In this document: positions 1 through 10,169 of the stretch, piece after piece
Numbering within the stretch: position 1 is the stretch's first letter
Layout of the letters: every line of letters starts with the position of its first letter
From: Corallium rubrum
Taxonomy: Eukaryota; Cnidaria; Anthozoa; Scleralcyonacea; Coralliidae
Length of the DNA stretch: 64,000 nucleotides
Assembly (NCBI GenBank): GCA_964035015.1
Contig: OZ036007.1
Location: 2,241,791-2,305,790, forward strand
Direction of reading: 5' to 3'
The notes under the pieces: generated by a model
The model's database searches: none
What the model was told of the DNA's origin: nothing
The model's input: the letters and a program-made list of their open reading frames with translations, nothing else
Made by a program: the position numbers and the translations under genes

Positions 1-22
1 TATACCGTCATATATATATTTA

Positions 23-32
<10 letters not shown>

Positions 33-87
<55 letters not shown>
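33..87. repeat. (TA)n microsatellite
   Basis: Nearly pure alternating TA dinucleotide at the window start, preceded by a degenerate TATTTA stretch. It directly abuts the inverted-repeat element that follows. No coding content. Confidence 0.95.
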
Positions 88-89
<2 letters not shown>

Positions 90-462
90 AAAATATGTCA
101 CTGCATATTTCTTAGTAAAACACTCCCATCTATATAATAAATATACGAGAAGATAAAATTCATTTCTTCAAGCCAGCGTGTAATTCTCTTTTTATTATAT
201 AGATTCAAAGCAAAAGGTGGGAAAATGTTTAATCATGTGATCGATCACACGATTAAACATTTTCCCACGCTGGCTTGAAGATATGAATTTTATCTTCTCG
301 TGGTAAAAACGATATTTTACTCATTCGCTACGCTCATTCGTAAAATATTGTTTTCACCACTCGAAGATAAAATCCATATCTTCGCACCACCGTGTAATAT
401 CTTCTATATATTATATAGATGCGAGTGTTTTATTAGAAAATATACAGTGTCGTATTTTCCAT
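88..462. mobile_element. Nested inverted-repeat (foldback) element
   Basis: Three levels of inverted repeat are visible. The outer arms are about 88-141 and 412-462 (they share TAAAACACTC and GGAAAATA). The middle arms are about 147-181 and 265-300 (GAGAAGATAAAATTC, CAAGCCAGCGTG). The innermost palindrome, 217-268, centres on GTGATCGATCAC. There is no ORF. This is most likely a non-autonomous foldback/MITE-type element; I cannot place the superfamily. A further copy of one arm (ending CTTCTCGTGG) lies at about 535-600, so the family has local derivatives. Confidence 0.7.
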
Positions 463-601
463 AGCCTCACTAGTGAAGATATCGATGACGTCATTTAGAA
501 TTTTACCTCTTTTTCCATTGAATCTATATAATAAAAAGAAAATTACACGCTAGCTTGAAGATATGAACTTTATCTTCTCGTGGCAAAAACGATATTTTAA
601 G
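463..601. repeat. Partial arm of the preceding foldback family
   Basis: Positions 518-600 repeat the AATCTATATAATAAAAAGA and GCTAGCTTGAAGATATGAA blocks seen in the element at 88-462, in a single orientation. It reads as a truncated or rearranged copy. Nothing else is recognised here. Confidence 0.55.
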
Positions 602-734
602 TTAAACTCAGAGAAAAACTCTGAGCTCCAGACGGGACTCGAACCCACAACCTTCCGAATGCCAGCCGGACGGTCTCACCCCGCTCTCAGTCCCGTCTGC
701 ATGGAGCTCTGAGAGTTTTTCTCCCTGAGTTTAA
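602..734 (-). mobile_element. tRNA-like core inside an inverted repeat (SINE-like)
   Basis: On the minus strand the core reads like a tRNA 3' half: the B box GGTTCGAGTCC-type sequence lies at 631-652. It is enclosed by inverted repeats sharing TTAAACTCAGAGAAAAAC and GAGCTCCAGACGGGACT with the opposite end (about 690-734). The A-box side is decayed, so this is not a functional tRNA. Related tRNA-like sequence with the same GAGTTTTTCTGAG flank is at 50894-50965. It is either a tRNA-derived SINE that folded back or a TIR element that captured a tRNA head. Confidence 0.6.
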
Positions 735-779
735 TTTACGACAGCTTGTACATACAGTAGCGTCGGAGCGACACTAAAA

Positions 780-960
780 GTGGGTGGTGGGGGGCAAAAT
801 TTTTAGGGGGTCTGGAGGCATGCTCCACCGGGAAATTTTGAAATCTAGAGTCTCTGAAATGCCATTTCCTGCATTTTAGGACAAGGATTTACAGAATTCT
901 AAAGGTCCAAAAACGTCATAAAATACTCAAATGATAACACTTTTCCGGACATTGAATATC
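780..960. mobile_element. Fragment of hAT-like family B
   Basis: Shares AAATTTTTAGGGGGTC, a CATGCTCC...CCGGGAAATTTTGAAATC palindromic block, CTGAAATGCCATTTCCTG and ACTCAAA with the fuller family copies at 18021-18357 and 43371-43730. The terminal CAGGGACGTAGCC repeat is not seen, so this is an internal remnant. Confidence 0.55.
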
Positions 961-1109
961 TGCATTCAAATTTCCTTATTATATCTTTATTCAAAGTCGT
1001 GGGTTAGCGGGTTAGCTATGCCTATGGCTAGGGTTAGTGATTTTGTTAATCATAACTTTATTACTGGCCTTGTTTATTACTGGCCTTGTTAAAAAGTGGG
1101 GGGCCCAAA

Positions 1110-1185
1110 CATATTCTTCCCCCCCCCCCACCAAAAAAAGGGGGGGCCCAGGACATCCCCCCCCCCCCCACCCCCACTTCCGACA
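1110..1185. repeat. C/G homopolymer-rich tract
   Basis: Runs of C (about 1119-1130 and 1157-1170) and a G run (1140-1147) form a low-complexity, strongly strand-asymmetric block. Similar runs occur inside several hAT-like copies in this window, so it is probably a degraded internal part of one. Confidence 0.6.
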
Positions 1186-1299
1186 CCCCTGTGTACACAG
1201 TATAGCAAACACAAACGAAATAGAAATCTCAATTTATTGTGTTTTTCCTCATGAATTATTAATAAGTTTGAAACGTATATAATAAATATCGCGACAGAT

Positions 1300-1865
1300 G
1301 AACTCTGAGACCGCGCTAATTTTATAGACCTACAGAGACTACTGACCTGTCAATTCTGTGATGCAAATGAAATAGCTAGAGGATGAATATCACTTTGCTC
1401 TATCTTGTAAAACTATGAGCAAGATAGAAACAATCTAAATGATATCTTACAAACTGATTTTTGTATAAATTTGCATTGTCAAGCTAAAAATGAATTGCTA
1501 TATATAATGTCATCTAATGATACAAAATCAATGAATATATTTTCAAAATTTATTTTATTGTGTTTTGTGAAGAGAGAGATCATTGCCTCGAAACCAGGAA
1601 TGCTTCAAATGTGTAACTCGCGCACAGCCACTACCAACAGCAATGCCAAATAGTAACCTGCAGTTATTGGTTACTGTCTGGTATTATACTGTAGATACTC
1701 AATTTTTATTGATCTCTCTGTATCGATATTATTCATTTATTATACAGGAAATATAATCTATGTAATCTATGTATCCTATGTATTGTAATGTAATTTATGT
1801 ATTATGTTACCATTATAATAGTTGCTTTAGCAATACCATGTAATAACTAGGTCATGCTAATAAAG
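1300..1865 (+). pseudogene. 5'-truncated LINE remnant with 3' UTR
   Basis: Around 1345-1420 a frameshifted translation gives CQFC followed by DEYHFALSC, the C-x2-C...H-x4-C zinc-knuckle-like signature near the C terminus of many non-LTR retrotransposon ORF2 proteins. A further open stretch (1471-1653) continues with LINE-like C-terminal composition. Downstream is an AT-rich tail ending in AATAAAG at about 1858. Only the 3' end is present, as expected from incomplete target-primed reverse transcription. The frameshift shows it is dead. Clade not assigned. Confidence 0.5.
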
Positions 1866-1883
1866 CCATGTTTTACCGCTACC

Positions 1884-2515
1884 ATAGACCTTATTCAAAA
1901 ATGGCCGCCGAATTAGAATTCTTTTATGTGCATATAAATTAGCCCTTAATTATGACCTCGTTTTAAAGTGCCTATGAAATGAAAAATTCGTTGGCATTTT
2001 TGTTGTTTTATTGTACAGAGGAGCATGGCAGGAGCACTCACTGAGAATTTCAAGAGAATCTGATGTGTAATTTTCGCCCTATTAACTCTCAAAGTTTGCC
2101 ATGGCCAGTTCGTTTTTTGAGAAAAATTGGGCTTTCGGTAACAATGGTTATGACGTACGCAAATGGACAACTATGCATAAGAACAATCGATTTCGCCATT
2201 AATGATCCATCTGCATACGTCATAAGGCATTGATACCAAGAAGCCCAAATTTCCCCAAAACAAACTGTCCACGGCAAAATTTGAGAGTTGATAGCGCGAA
2301 AACTGCGCATCAGATTCTCTTGAAATTTTCAGTGAGTGCTCCTGTCATGCTCCCCTGTACAATAAAACAACAAAAATACCAACGAATTTTTCATTTCATA
2401 GACACTTTAAAGTAAAAGTTCTTTTGAATTTCACACATGAAAACGAGTTCATGAGGGCTAATTTATATGTATATAAAAGAATTTTAATTCGGGGCCATTT
2501 TTGAATAAGGTCTAT
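1884..2515. mobile_element. Outer inverted-repeat element, interrupted by a second foldback
   Basis: The ends are near-perfect inverted repeats: ATAGACCTTATTCAAAAATG starts at 1884 and its complement ends at 2515. Similarity runs about 75 bp inward on each side, including GCATATAAATTAGCCCT. The centre is occupied by the 1962-2412 palindrome, which occurs alone elsewhere, so this is a nested pair. A partial relative is at about 41985-42045. No ORF of transposase type. Confidence 0.7.
1962..2412. mobile_element. Foldback element, copy 1 (CTTTAAAGTG family)
   Basis: An almost complete ~450-bp palindrome: each arm is about 200 bp, beginning with TTTAAAGTGCCTATGAAATG and matching the reverse complement at the right end (CACTTTAAAG at 2403-2412). 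The ORFs in it on both strands are mirror images of each other, which explains the similar small predicted peptides. A second copy lies at 18416-18822. Confidence 0.8.
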
Positions 2516-2905
2516 ACGACAAACGTACGCCAGGACCAAAAATATCTATACTACGTCACTGCTTATAACTTGTGAGATCTTCCAGACCTCTGACTGGTTT
2601 ACCGCAACATATTTTGGCAACTCTGGACGGGACGAGTGCTCGAAATGATGATAAGGCTGTGGTCAGGACTATCAAAACAAGATACGCAATGCTAGTTTAA
2701 GCACGCAAAGTGCTTGGTATTTCCGTTTTTAGTGTGGTCCTTCAACAAGACATGCGTACATTTAAGAGGGTTTGTATGTCTTCTAAATAACTCTATTTTA
2801 TATCAGATTAATCTCAACATTTTTTATTCACGTGTCATACGTATATACACATATACATATACAGCAGTTAACAAACAGGAAAACATCAAGTTCTGTGCTA
2901 AGGTT
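2516..2905. other. Unassigned non-coding DNA
   Basis: I see no gene, RNA signature or convincing repeat in this stretch; short open frames lack any recognisable motif. Confidence 0.6.
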
Positions 2906-2980
2906 GGCAGGGGCGTCGTGGCCGGGGGAGCCAGAGGGGCCATGCCCGCCCCCTCCTAATGTTGGAAAATGCCGGAAATG

Positions 2981-3234
2981 TATATAGACGAGTTTCAGGG
3001 TGTTGCGTGCGCATCGTTTTGGAAAGAAATTGGCGGGCTCTTGGCGGGCTCCCCACAAAGTAAGAAATGGCAAACAAACTTGCTAGCGAGCCAACAACAG
3101 CAGAATAACAATGTTTTATATCCAGAAACTGTATCTACACTTTGTTTATTTTAAACAGTATGTTTAATTTGAGTGGAACTTGCCAGTTTTTTTGAAAAAT
3201 GATGCGCGCGCAACACCCTGAAACTCGCCTATTA
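2981..3234. mobile_element. TIR element with ~50-bp arms
   Basis: The left arm contains GAGTTTCAGGGTGTTGCG (about 2989) and the right arm carries its complement CGCAACACCCTGAAACTC (about 3209-3226), with matches extending into GCGCATC and TTTTGGAAA-type sequence. The ~250-bp size and lack of an ORF fit a MITE. A hAT-like terminus-like sequence (CAGGGGCGTCGTGGCC) precedes it at about 2910. Confidence 0.65.
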
Positions 3235-3260
3235 TGCAGCTAAATATTATTTGTATTCTC

Positions 3261-3427
3261 GGTTTTCACTCACGTGATCGCTGGCCCCGTTGGGGTGGTG
3301 AAACAGTACAAAATATTTGAATAAGAATAGAGTTCAATTCCTATAGGTTAAAGATTGCGCACCAACATGCCCGCCATTTCATTGTTCATGTGCACCAACA
3401 TGGCCGCCGTGACGTCAGATGAAAACC
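3261..3427. mobile_element. GGTTTTCA MITE, copy 1
   Basis: Ends are GGTTTTCACTCACGTGATC and GTGACGTCAGATGAAAACC, giving short inverted termini. The interior has AATATTTGAATAAGAATAGA and two GGCCGCC/CCCGCC-ATTTCATTGTT blocks. Two longer copies at 7681-7848 and 46275-46454 share the same order of blocks, which defines the family. Confidence 0.75.
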
Positions 3428-3510
3428 AAGAATACGTAATAGCATGGTTTTGAGTGCAATTTGGAAAAAACATTCACGAGTGAGTTTCAAAAGTGTATCA
3501 AAAGTGTACG

Positions 3511-3838
3511 CAGTGCCGGGTTAACCTTTCCAGGGTCGGGGGCAAAAATATTTTAGGGCCGGTCACAAAATGAGAGCCATCCCCGCGGAGTACGGTGAAC
3601 TGAAAGCGTAGGTTGATCGGATCATCGAAGGTTCGTACTTAGGCTGCCTCAGGCGCCACTCCCCTCCCGCTTTCAAACAGAAGGGGGCCCGTGGCTGAGA
3701 TAGCGTGTGGTTTTCTCAGGCTAGTTCGGACTTTCAAAGAGAAACTGCATAATTTTTTATTCATTCATTTTTTTGGACTGGTCAGAATCTGGGGCCGGTG
3801 GCAAATGCCTCCTTTGCCCCATAAGTAATCCGTCACTG
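3511..3838. mobile_element. hAT-like MITE (family A) with perfect 8-bp TSD
   Basis: Inverted termini CAGTGCCGGGTTA and TAATCCGTCACTG bound a 328-bp element with no transposase. The eight bases on each side are identical (AGTGTACG, 3503-3510 and 3839-3846), the hallmark of hAT transposition. The interior contains GGGCCGGT blocks near both ends. The same family is inserted at 16377-16972. Confidence 0.85.
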
Positions 3839-3846
3839 AGTGTACG

Positions 3847-4503
3847 AGTCCGCCTTCGGAGTGCTATTTGAGGTCTTTGAAAAATTCACGAGTGCGTGTT
3901 GTTTTTTTCAAATTGCACAAGAAATCATGCTATTACTTATTATAATATACATGGAAAAATTTAACATGAAGAGAATCTTTCCAATCAAACTGCTTTGTGC
4001 AAATAACATACATGAAAAAATTGAACAGGAATTGTTCTTTTTCTAGTCAAAAATGATTTTTGTACAAATTTAAAAAAAAATAAAAATTTGCACTGTATTT
4101 CCTTTTTTCTGCACTGTATTTCCTCAAAACTGCACTGCTCTCAGCCAATCAGAATTGAGAAATTTTTTCATGTATAGTATTATGACTAATACAACAATAA
4201 TTAATTCATCGGAAAACAGTGCAACTTGCAGTGCCCATAGAAGCGCTTTATATTCCGCATACGAGTTCTCTCGTTCGTTTATTCGTGTGGAGACAATAGG
4301 CACGTACAGCAACGCTGTGTAGAACAAGGTCTGATAGCTATGCTAGGCGTAAACGCGCACGAGCTATTTTTTTTTGGTTTGTGACTGTTGTGAATTTCCA
4401 TGCATGTATCCTTCTAAACCTCTGTGGTAACACTTTTTCTTTGAAATGATACTATTACTATTAAATTTATTATATGTACTTTTACCTCATATTTTATGAA
4501 GAT

Positions 4504-4504
<1 letters not shown>
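3847..4504. other. Unassigned AT-rich DNA
   Basis: Short direct repeats of TGCACTGTATTTCCT at about 4089-4122 are present; otherwise no gene or known element is visible. Confidence 0.55.
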
Positions 4505-4505
<1 letters not shown>

Positions 4506-4578
<73 letters not shown>

Positions 4579-4714
4579 TGTATGTATGTATGTATGTATG
4601 TATTGTATGTATGTATGTATGTATGTATGTATGTATGTATGTATGTATGTATGTATGTATGTATGTATGTATGTATGTATGTATGTATGTATGTATGTAT
4701 GTATGTATGTATGT
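4506..4714. repeat. Compound (TA)n-(TATG)n microsatellite
   Basis: About 46 bp of TA is followed directly by about 165 bp of TATG repeats with a single one-base-short interruption near 4602. The long open frames across it (Met-Tyr-Val-Cys or Thr-Tyr-Ile-His repeats) are artefacts. Confidence 0.97.
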
Positions 4715-4784
4715 CAGAAAAATGTTGTTGTTTGTCGGGAAAATTGTGCTCTTGGCCACCCCTAAAATCCCAGAGCCACGCCCC

Positions 4785-4882
4785 TGAGGTTTGGCGTCAT
4801 TTGAACGGAAAGAAGTTGATTAGAAGCGCGAGGCGATATCCGAGTGCCTTTACACTTCTTTCGTGTTCAAATGACGTTAAAC
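4785..4882. repeat. Inverted-repeat remnant
   Basis: GCGTCATTTGAAC at about 4793 and GTTCAAATGACG at about 4864-4876 form inverted ends ~70 bp apart. Probably a short MITE; no family assigned. Confidence 0.45.
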
Positions 4883-5133
4883 GTACCTTTATATAAGAGT
4901 ACATATGCACAGGAGTGATATGTTTTCTTTGTTTTTATAAAATAAGAAAAAAACAAGCTAAAAGCGGTTGGACAGTTTTTCCGGAAAGCTGGCTGACTTC
5001 TACCGCCAGATATGATTTATATTATATACTCTTATAAATGCAAGGGGCCTGGCCACTTTGGCCACTTACAGCGTACGTAGAGAACATTATTATTTTATAT
5101 ACAATCATTTGCCCGCGCGGCCGGGAAATTTGG

Positions 5134-5156
5134 CTCTGGGAACGAGATTGATAAAC
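5134..5156 (-). repeat. Solo terminus of the CAATCTCGTTCCC family
   Basis: GGCTCTGGGAACGAGATTG matches the termini of the complete element at 9696-9917. Only one end is found here, so it is a fragment. Confidence 0.55.
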
Positions 5157-5661
5157 ATGAAAAATCAAAATGAACACCGCTGCCAAACATTTTGCGCCTG
5201 CGCGACATCCGAGTTCGAACCTCAAAAAAGAGCGGGAAAACAATTTGGCCGACTGGTCCGAGAGTCCGACACAAAAGTTAAAATTATAAGCATACTACCA
5301 AAAAGATAAGTAGGTAATTTGTGCATGGCTTCTTTGTCAATATTGTAACTTATTCTGAAATGACCCCTTCGTAATTTTCATGACCCTTTATTAAAACACA
5401 AATGAATAGTCGAGTCTTAGTCCTTACTGTCTGGTTGTTGCCACGACTAGTTCCCACTTCTCTTGCAATGTCTACCCGAGCAAATTCACGCATGCGCAAA
5501 CGTTTGGTAGCGGTTTTATCAAATGTCTTACGCCAATCTCGTACCCAGGGTCTTATCAATTCTGTCAATGGTAAGTTTGAATTTTCGTCATGAATTATTA
5601 TTAATGAGTATTTTAAGGCTCAGATAGAGAGCTAAGGTGGGACATTCATAGTAATATATAT

Positions 5662-5900
5662 GACAGTGGCTCAATGGTTAGAGTGTTTAGCCAGTCATTA
5701 GAAGCCGTTGCAGGTTCGAAGGTCTGGGGCTCGATATCGGTAGAAATCTTTTCCCAGTAATTGAGTTTGACGGTGTGCTGTCACTTGATCCTCTGCGCAT
5801 CATGATATACCTCTCACTCTCAGCCTAGACAACCGCAAATAAGCTTGTCTTGGCCTAGACATTAGACAACCGCAAATAAGCTTGTATATCCTTATATCTC
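5662..5900 (+). mobile_element. tRNA-derived SINE
   Basis: A Pol III A box (TGGCTCAATGGTTAGAG, about 5667-5683) and a B-box-like GGTTCGAAGG (about 5713) lie at tRNA spacing, with GCTC/GAGT able to form the D stem. The anticodon arm is decayed, so this is a SINE head and not a tRNA gene. The tail ends in an imperfect direct duplication of GACAACCGCAAATAAGCTTG at about 5827-5886. Confidence 0.6.
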
Positions 5901-7040
5901 GAGCAAAGAACGATTGAACGATAGCAATCCCATTTAGCTCCATTACATCTCGTATCTGCCTGATCTTCTGGTATTTGTCCGATAAAAGATAACTGATGGC
6001 TTCAGACGGGACACCCGTTTCTAATCAGGATGCTCAATTAAGACATTCGGTTTTCAAGTAGTACTGAAAATCCCACACACAGTGTATAGCTATAATAAGT
6101 ACAAAGACTACAGTATCATTCTTATTTTTAACAACTTGATTTCAACACTGTGTTATACACATCAACAGGACACCACTCCGTCTTAGAAATATAGTAATGT
6201 CTTCAAATTAGCAATACACCATTGAGATTGTATCAAGTCTTCTTGAAAGATGAAAGCACTTTTCGTTAAATTCTACAGGTCTCGGGATTTCAGAGTCGAG
6301 GAGATCGAGCTATTATAGGCAATGATTTAAATAGATATCTAATCACTTGGTCTATCTGTTTTTGACGGCCAATCCATTAAATGATAACAACTAATAGATC
6401 TTGTTATGAGAGAATACTCATGAACCGTGATCATTGTAATAGCAGTTATTTTTGTCCACGACGTGATTTCATAGTATCTTTAGTTTACTAGTGAAGCTGT
6501 GACCATGTTGGTTCCACCGCACCTCACATGACTACGAGTGGAAGAGCATCCAAATTCATCGGAATAACCGTTCGCACTACGTATTGTTTGGGATTCAAAA
6601 GTATTCGGATACGAAGTTTCTACATTTTTTTCCGGATTCGAAATCTCCAGATACGTGATCAAACCAAAGAGTTTTTATTCTGGATTCATTCTTTTGTGTG
6701 TAAACGGCAAAACGAATCCAGTACTAAAACGTTCCGGATTCGTCACGAATCCGAAAACTTTTGCTCTAGTGCAAACGGGGTCTAGATGTGCATGCTATTG
6801 ATACTATTCTAATTTCTATTGTTCATTTGCTTCTTTATAGCAATAATTAGTGTAATATATTGTGTTCTTGATATATTAATACACTCTTTTTAACCAAATG
6901 TATATGTACTCTTTAAGGAAACACACCGTGCTTACCAGAAACTATATTGTTCCATAAATAAGCAGAACCGGTTAAGAATCAGTATGATTTCTCACTACAC
7001 ACCCAACATATAAGAACCAAATAGTGTAACGTTTCTCTCT
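5901..7040. other. Unassigned DNA
   Basis: No gene recognised. Around 6575-6780 there are diverged repeats of CGGATTCG and CCGGATTC (about 6600, 6630, 6735, 6745), possibly the two arms of an old inverted element. Short open frames carry no known motif. Confidence 0.5.
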
Positions 7041-7110
7041 GACGAAGGGCCTTCGCTCGAAACGTTAGACCACTCACGTTCTCTGTTTCGGCAGTATTAA
7101 CCTACTATAC
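7041..7110 (+). repeat. R-family dispersed repeat fragment
   Basis: Contains CGAAGGGCCTTCGCTCGAAACG, here broken by wobble, then TTCTCTGTTTCGGCAGTAT. The same modules occur at 24559-24700 and, reversed, at 34733-34832. The first module is palindromic. Function unknown. Confidence 0.65.
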
Positions 7111-7129
7111 CATATAAGAACCATGCATT

Positions 7130-7660
7130 TTGTTTAATAAATATTTAATTTTCAATAAGTTTGCCCCAAGAGCAAAACTGCTCATCAAGGGGGCTCACTA
7201 CAGCTAAAAATTACAATAATAATATGTGTATATATAAAACTCAACCAGAACATTGCGTAATTAGTTTACGAATAAATTTAATATAATATTAAATTTAAAT
7301 TGCTGACTGATGATGACAAACAAAATCAAGGCTCACGTAATTTTAAAACGATTAGATTCTTTAATAAAACATTGAACAGAGTAAAAAATTTGAACATTTT
7401 CATCTTCTGAAAGTAGTAAAGATCCAAACAAAAAAAGCTTTATCTGCAATTCAGACATTGCCAGCCATCTGTCAGGAAGAATACAAGCAGCAGAGGAAAG
7501 TAGTTTTGATCTAGGAGCAGCAAATATCGGACAATGCAAAAAGTAATGATTAATAGTTTCCGTTTCAAAGCCACAAAGACATTTCGGAGATGTTTTACAC
7601 ATTTTGTAGATGCATTTCGGAGATGCATCCGAGCCTGACTAGCTTGAAAAAATAAGCGTT
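7130..7660 (-). pseudogene. LINE 3' end: C-terminal ORF2 remnant and 3' UTR
   Basis: The minus-strand frame 7333-7602 contains CLCGFETETINHYFLHCP followed by a PRSKLLSS block and LFLFGS, the zinc-knuckle tail found at the C terminus of many non-LTR retrotransposon reverse transcriptases. Downstream on the minus strand is an AT-rich 3' UTR with a hairpin (GCCCCAAGAGC / GCTCATCAAGGGGGC at 7162-7193), as expected for a LINE 3' recognition stem. The 5' side is cut by a MITE at 7681. A small duplication of TTTCGGAGATG (7579, 7616) breaks the frame. Dead copy. Confidence 0.7.
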
Positions 7661-7680
7661 CTTTTATGCGGGTTTTTGTA

Positions 7681-7848
7681 TAGATCGTTTTCATCTGACG
7701 TCACGGCGGCCATATTGGTGTACCAAAACAATGAAATGGCGGCCATATTGGTGTACGGTATGGGAATTAGCTCTTTCTTATTCAAATATTTCGTATTGTT
7801 TGACCATCCCAATGGGGCCACCGATCACATGAGTGAAAACGATCCATA
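7681..7848. mobile_element. GGTTTTCA MITE, copy 2
   Basis: Inverted ends ATCGTTTTCATCTGACG and GAGTGAAAACGAT. The interior has paired GGCGGCCATATTGGTGTAC blocks and TTATTCAAATATTTCGTATT, as in copies at 3261-3427 and 46275-46454. It abuts the LINE remnant on its left. Confidence 0.8.
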
Positions 7849-7852
7849 GGTT

Positions 7853-7929
7853 ATTTGAGGCCACGAGGGGATATGTGATTTACGTGTGATATGTGTGAAT
7901 AAACACATATCCCCGAGGGGCCTCAAAAT
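7853..7929. repeat. Hairpin
   Basis: TTGAGGCCACGAGGGGATATG pairs with CATATCCCCGAGGGGCCTCAA across a ~30-base loop. A second, wider pair (ACTTATTTTTCACATG at about 7934 and its complement at about 8150) surrounds the following 200 bp, so this may be one end of a larger inverted element. Confidence 0.65.
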
Positions 7930-8169
7930 GACGTACTTATTTTTCACATGGCGACGTTGACAGGATTTCATAAGATAAGGAGTGGTGCGGGGGATATTAG
8001 ATGGGAAGATTAGAGGATCGAGAATATTATAGCGAGGAATGGTAGAGGAGAATATTAGAGCCTTAGAGGGGAATATTAGAGGGAAATATTAATCTATTGC
8101 TTTGCCAGGGGCTATTGAATATATTCCCCTAAGAACAAAGGAAACCGAGGCATGTGAAAAATAAGCTGT

Positions 8170-9010
8170 ATTATCGTCATCAATTCATGAAAGCTGAATA
8201 TATTCTGATAATCCCTGGCCAAGCGGGTGGTCTGGAAGGCTGTTTGGTTACTACTAAACAGCGAAGTAATTGTCAAGTGGCGGCATTTTGTGTCATGACA
8301 TCACATGACATGGCGGCTGCGTGTTGCCTTTGACACTTCTGCGTTATGTTAGTAAGGCGGCAAGTTTTTATGGTGTATATACCGCATGCCATGCATGGGA
8401 ACCAAAGCAATGCTGATAAACACAACTAATAATATACTCCTAATGATAGCAATATTAATCTCTCTCTTAATGATGATAATTACTGTGATGATTAATGGTG
8501 TACCAATTAATTCTGCGAAGAGAAACCATTTAATTTCCATTAGACGCTAATATTGCATCGTTTGACTCATTTCCGACGAGGATGGGATTTTAAGTGGCTT
8601 TGTGGCTACTAGAAGCTACCAGTACATCTTTCTCGTGGGGCGTCATGTGATAATGACCAACTTTTTGCCATGATAAATGGAAATTTTCATCACATCAGAG
8701 ACATATGTAAAAAAGGCGAGAGTTTAATTATCGAAAAACTTATAATGTATAAACGGGTATTTAGGAGCTGGGCAAAACAAGGCAAGACGAGACAGAAGCA
8801 TTTTATTTTTAAGGAAACAATCAAGTCACTGAAACTCTGAATGTGTTCTGAATGTTAATCTGAAAGTAACCAATAAAGCGAAAAACATGTTTAACAATTA
8901 CAGTGGTAATCTAGTTATCTACGCAACGCCAATTCTTCGACATCTAACGTTGCCGAATTGTCGACAAAATTCCTTGTTTGACCAATTATTTGATATTCAG
9001 AATTATTGGG
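8170..9010. other. Unassigned DNA
   Basis: I see no gene or recognised element between the hairpin region and the CA repeat. Short frames have no known motif. Confidence 0.6.
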
Positions 9011-9015
9011 TGTCG

Positions 9016-9048
9016 CCCCCCCCCCACACACACACACACACACACACA
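9016..9048. repeat. Poly-C plus (CA)n
   Basis: Ten C residues run straight into about 12 CA units. Confidence 0.95.
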
Positions 9049-9690
9049 TCCAGTCGTCATGCCCCTGAATTTACCATATTAACACTTCTCAATGTTTGTT
9101 CTACAAAAGGGTGTTCGCGCGTTTAATTTTATTTATGTAAAAACTAACTGAGTTACAAGCCTTCATTTGTCAATTGCTTCTTCCACAACATAGGACGAGA
9201 AATAAAATATCCTACCTGCTAAACGCATACAGAAATAAAAACATGCCAACACCTTTTTTTTGAACAAACATTGAGAAGTGTAAATTTTACAAATTGAGAG
9301 CTTTAATTATGGTAAAACCAAGACCAATATTGGACTAGATATGTCTGCAATGCATGCTTCGACTTAGAGGGTGTCCGCTGAAAAAGCGTCATAACGAAAC
9401 TGCTTCAGGCGTTTAATCTGGTCCGGTCCTATGATCGTCCGTCAGCGGTGACGGATCACTTCGATTTGTTGTGACTCATCGAGGTTTTGACCAAAATTAC
9501 CCCCCTACCTGAATGATCCATTTTTAAAATGAAACCTTTATAACGCATTTCCAGTTAGTTGAACTGTTCAACTACACTTTCCCAAAGCCCGTTTTATATA
9601 TTGCCGAATCTCGTTCCGCTTTTTTGTTGGAAGGAGGAGGAGCGCCGAGGAAAACGGACTTTTCCCACCTCCTTGGCGTCATTTTTCTCT
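9049..9690. other. Unassigned DNA
   Basis: No gene recognised. A GA-rich patch lies near 9630-9650. Confidence 0.55.
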
Positions 9691-9695
9691 GACCT

Positions 9696-9917
9696 CAATC
9701 TCGTTCCCAGAGCCCACGTTCCCCACCCGGGAAACGAGAGACTCTGGGATAATCCGTTTCACATCGATATTTCATTGGCTGATGAACACAGTGAACTCGA
9801 TCTATATAACTCTTCTTCCAGATAACAAGGATCTTGTGATGGCGTTAACGGATTATCCCAGAGCCTCTCGTACCCGCCCGCTGGGTAAAGGGAACATGGG
9901 CTCTGGGAACGAGATTG
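9696..9917. mobile_element. TIR element with 9-bp target duplication (MULE-like)
   Basis: Ends are CAATCTCGTTCCCAGAGCCC and its complement GGGCTCTGGGAACGAGATTG, with inverted similarity continuing into AGAG-CTCTGGGATAATCCG. The flanks are CTCTGACCT on the left (9687-9695) and CTCCGACCT on the right (9918-9926), a 9-bp duplication with one mismatch. Nine-base duplications are typical of Mutator-like elements; that placement is inference. The 222-bp element has no transposase. Confidence 0.8.
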
Positions 9918-9926
9918 CTCCGACCT

Positions 9927-10165
9927 GTATTTTCGTGGGGTATGTCAGGGGGGTGTGTCAGTAGTTAAACCAATCACAGCCCCAAGGCATCTTTGACGTC
10001 ATAATTAAAAACGATCGATCATCAAGTCATCAAATGAATCATGAATGAATGTTGAGGCTAGCCTCCTCCCAAACTACAGCTTTTCAATGTCTTGGCTGCA
10101 TGAAGGGATAGCAAGGGATTGGTAGCGCCAGAGTGGGGACTATAAGGGAACTGATGAACTTCAGT
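9927..10165. other. Unassigned DNA
   Basis: No gene or repeat recognised until the satellite array begins. Confidence 0.5.
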
Positions 10166-10169
10166 TTCA

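Noticed and set aside
4474-4896. 140-residue Met-Tyr-Val-Cys repeat protein
   Set aside because: Translation of a (TATG)n microsatellite.
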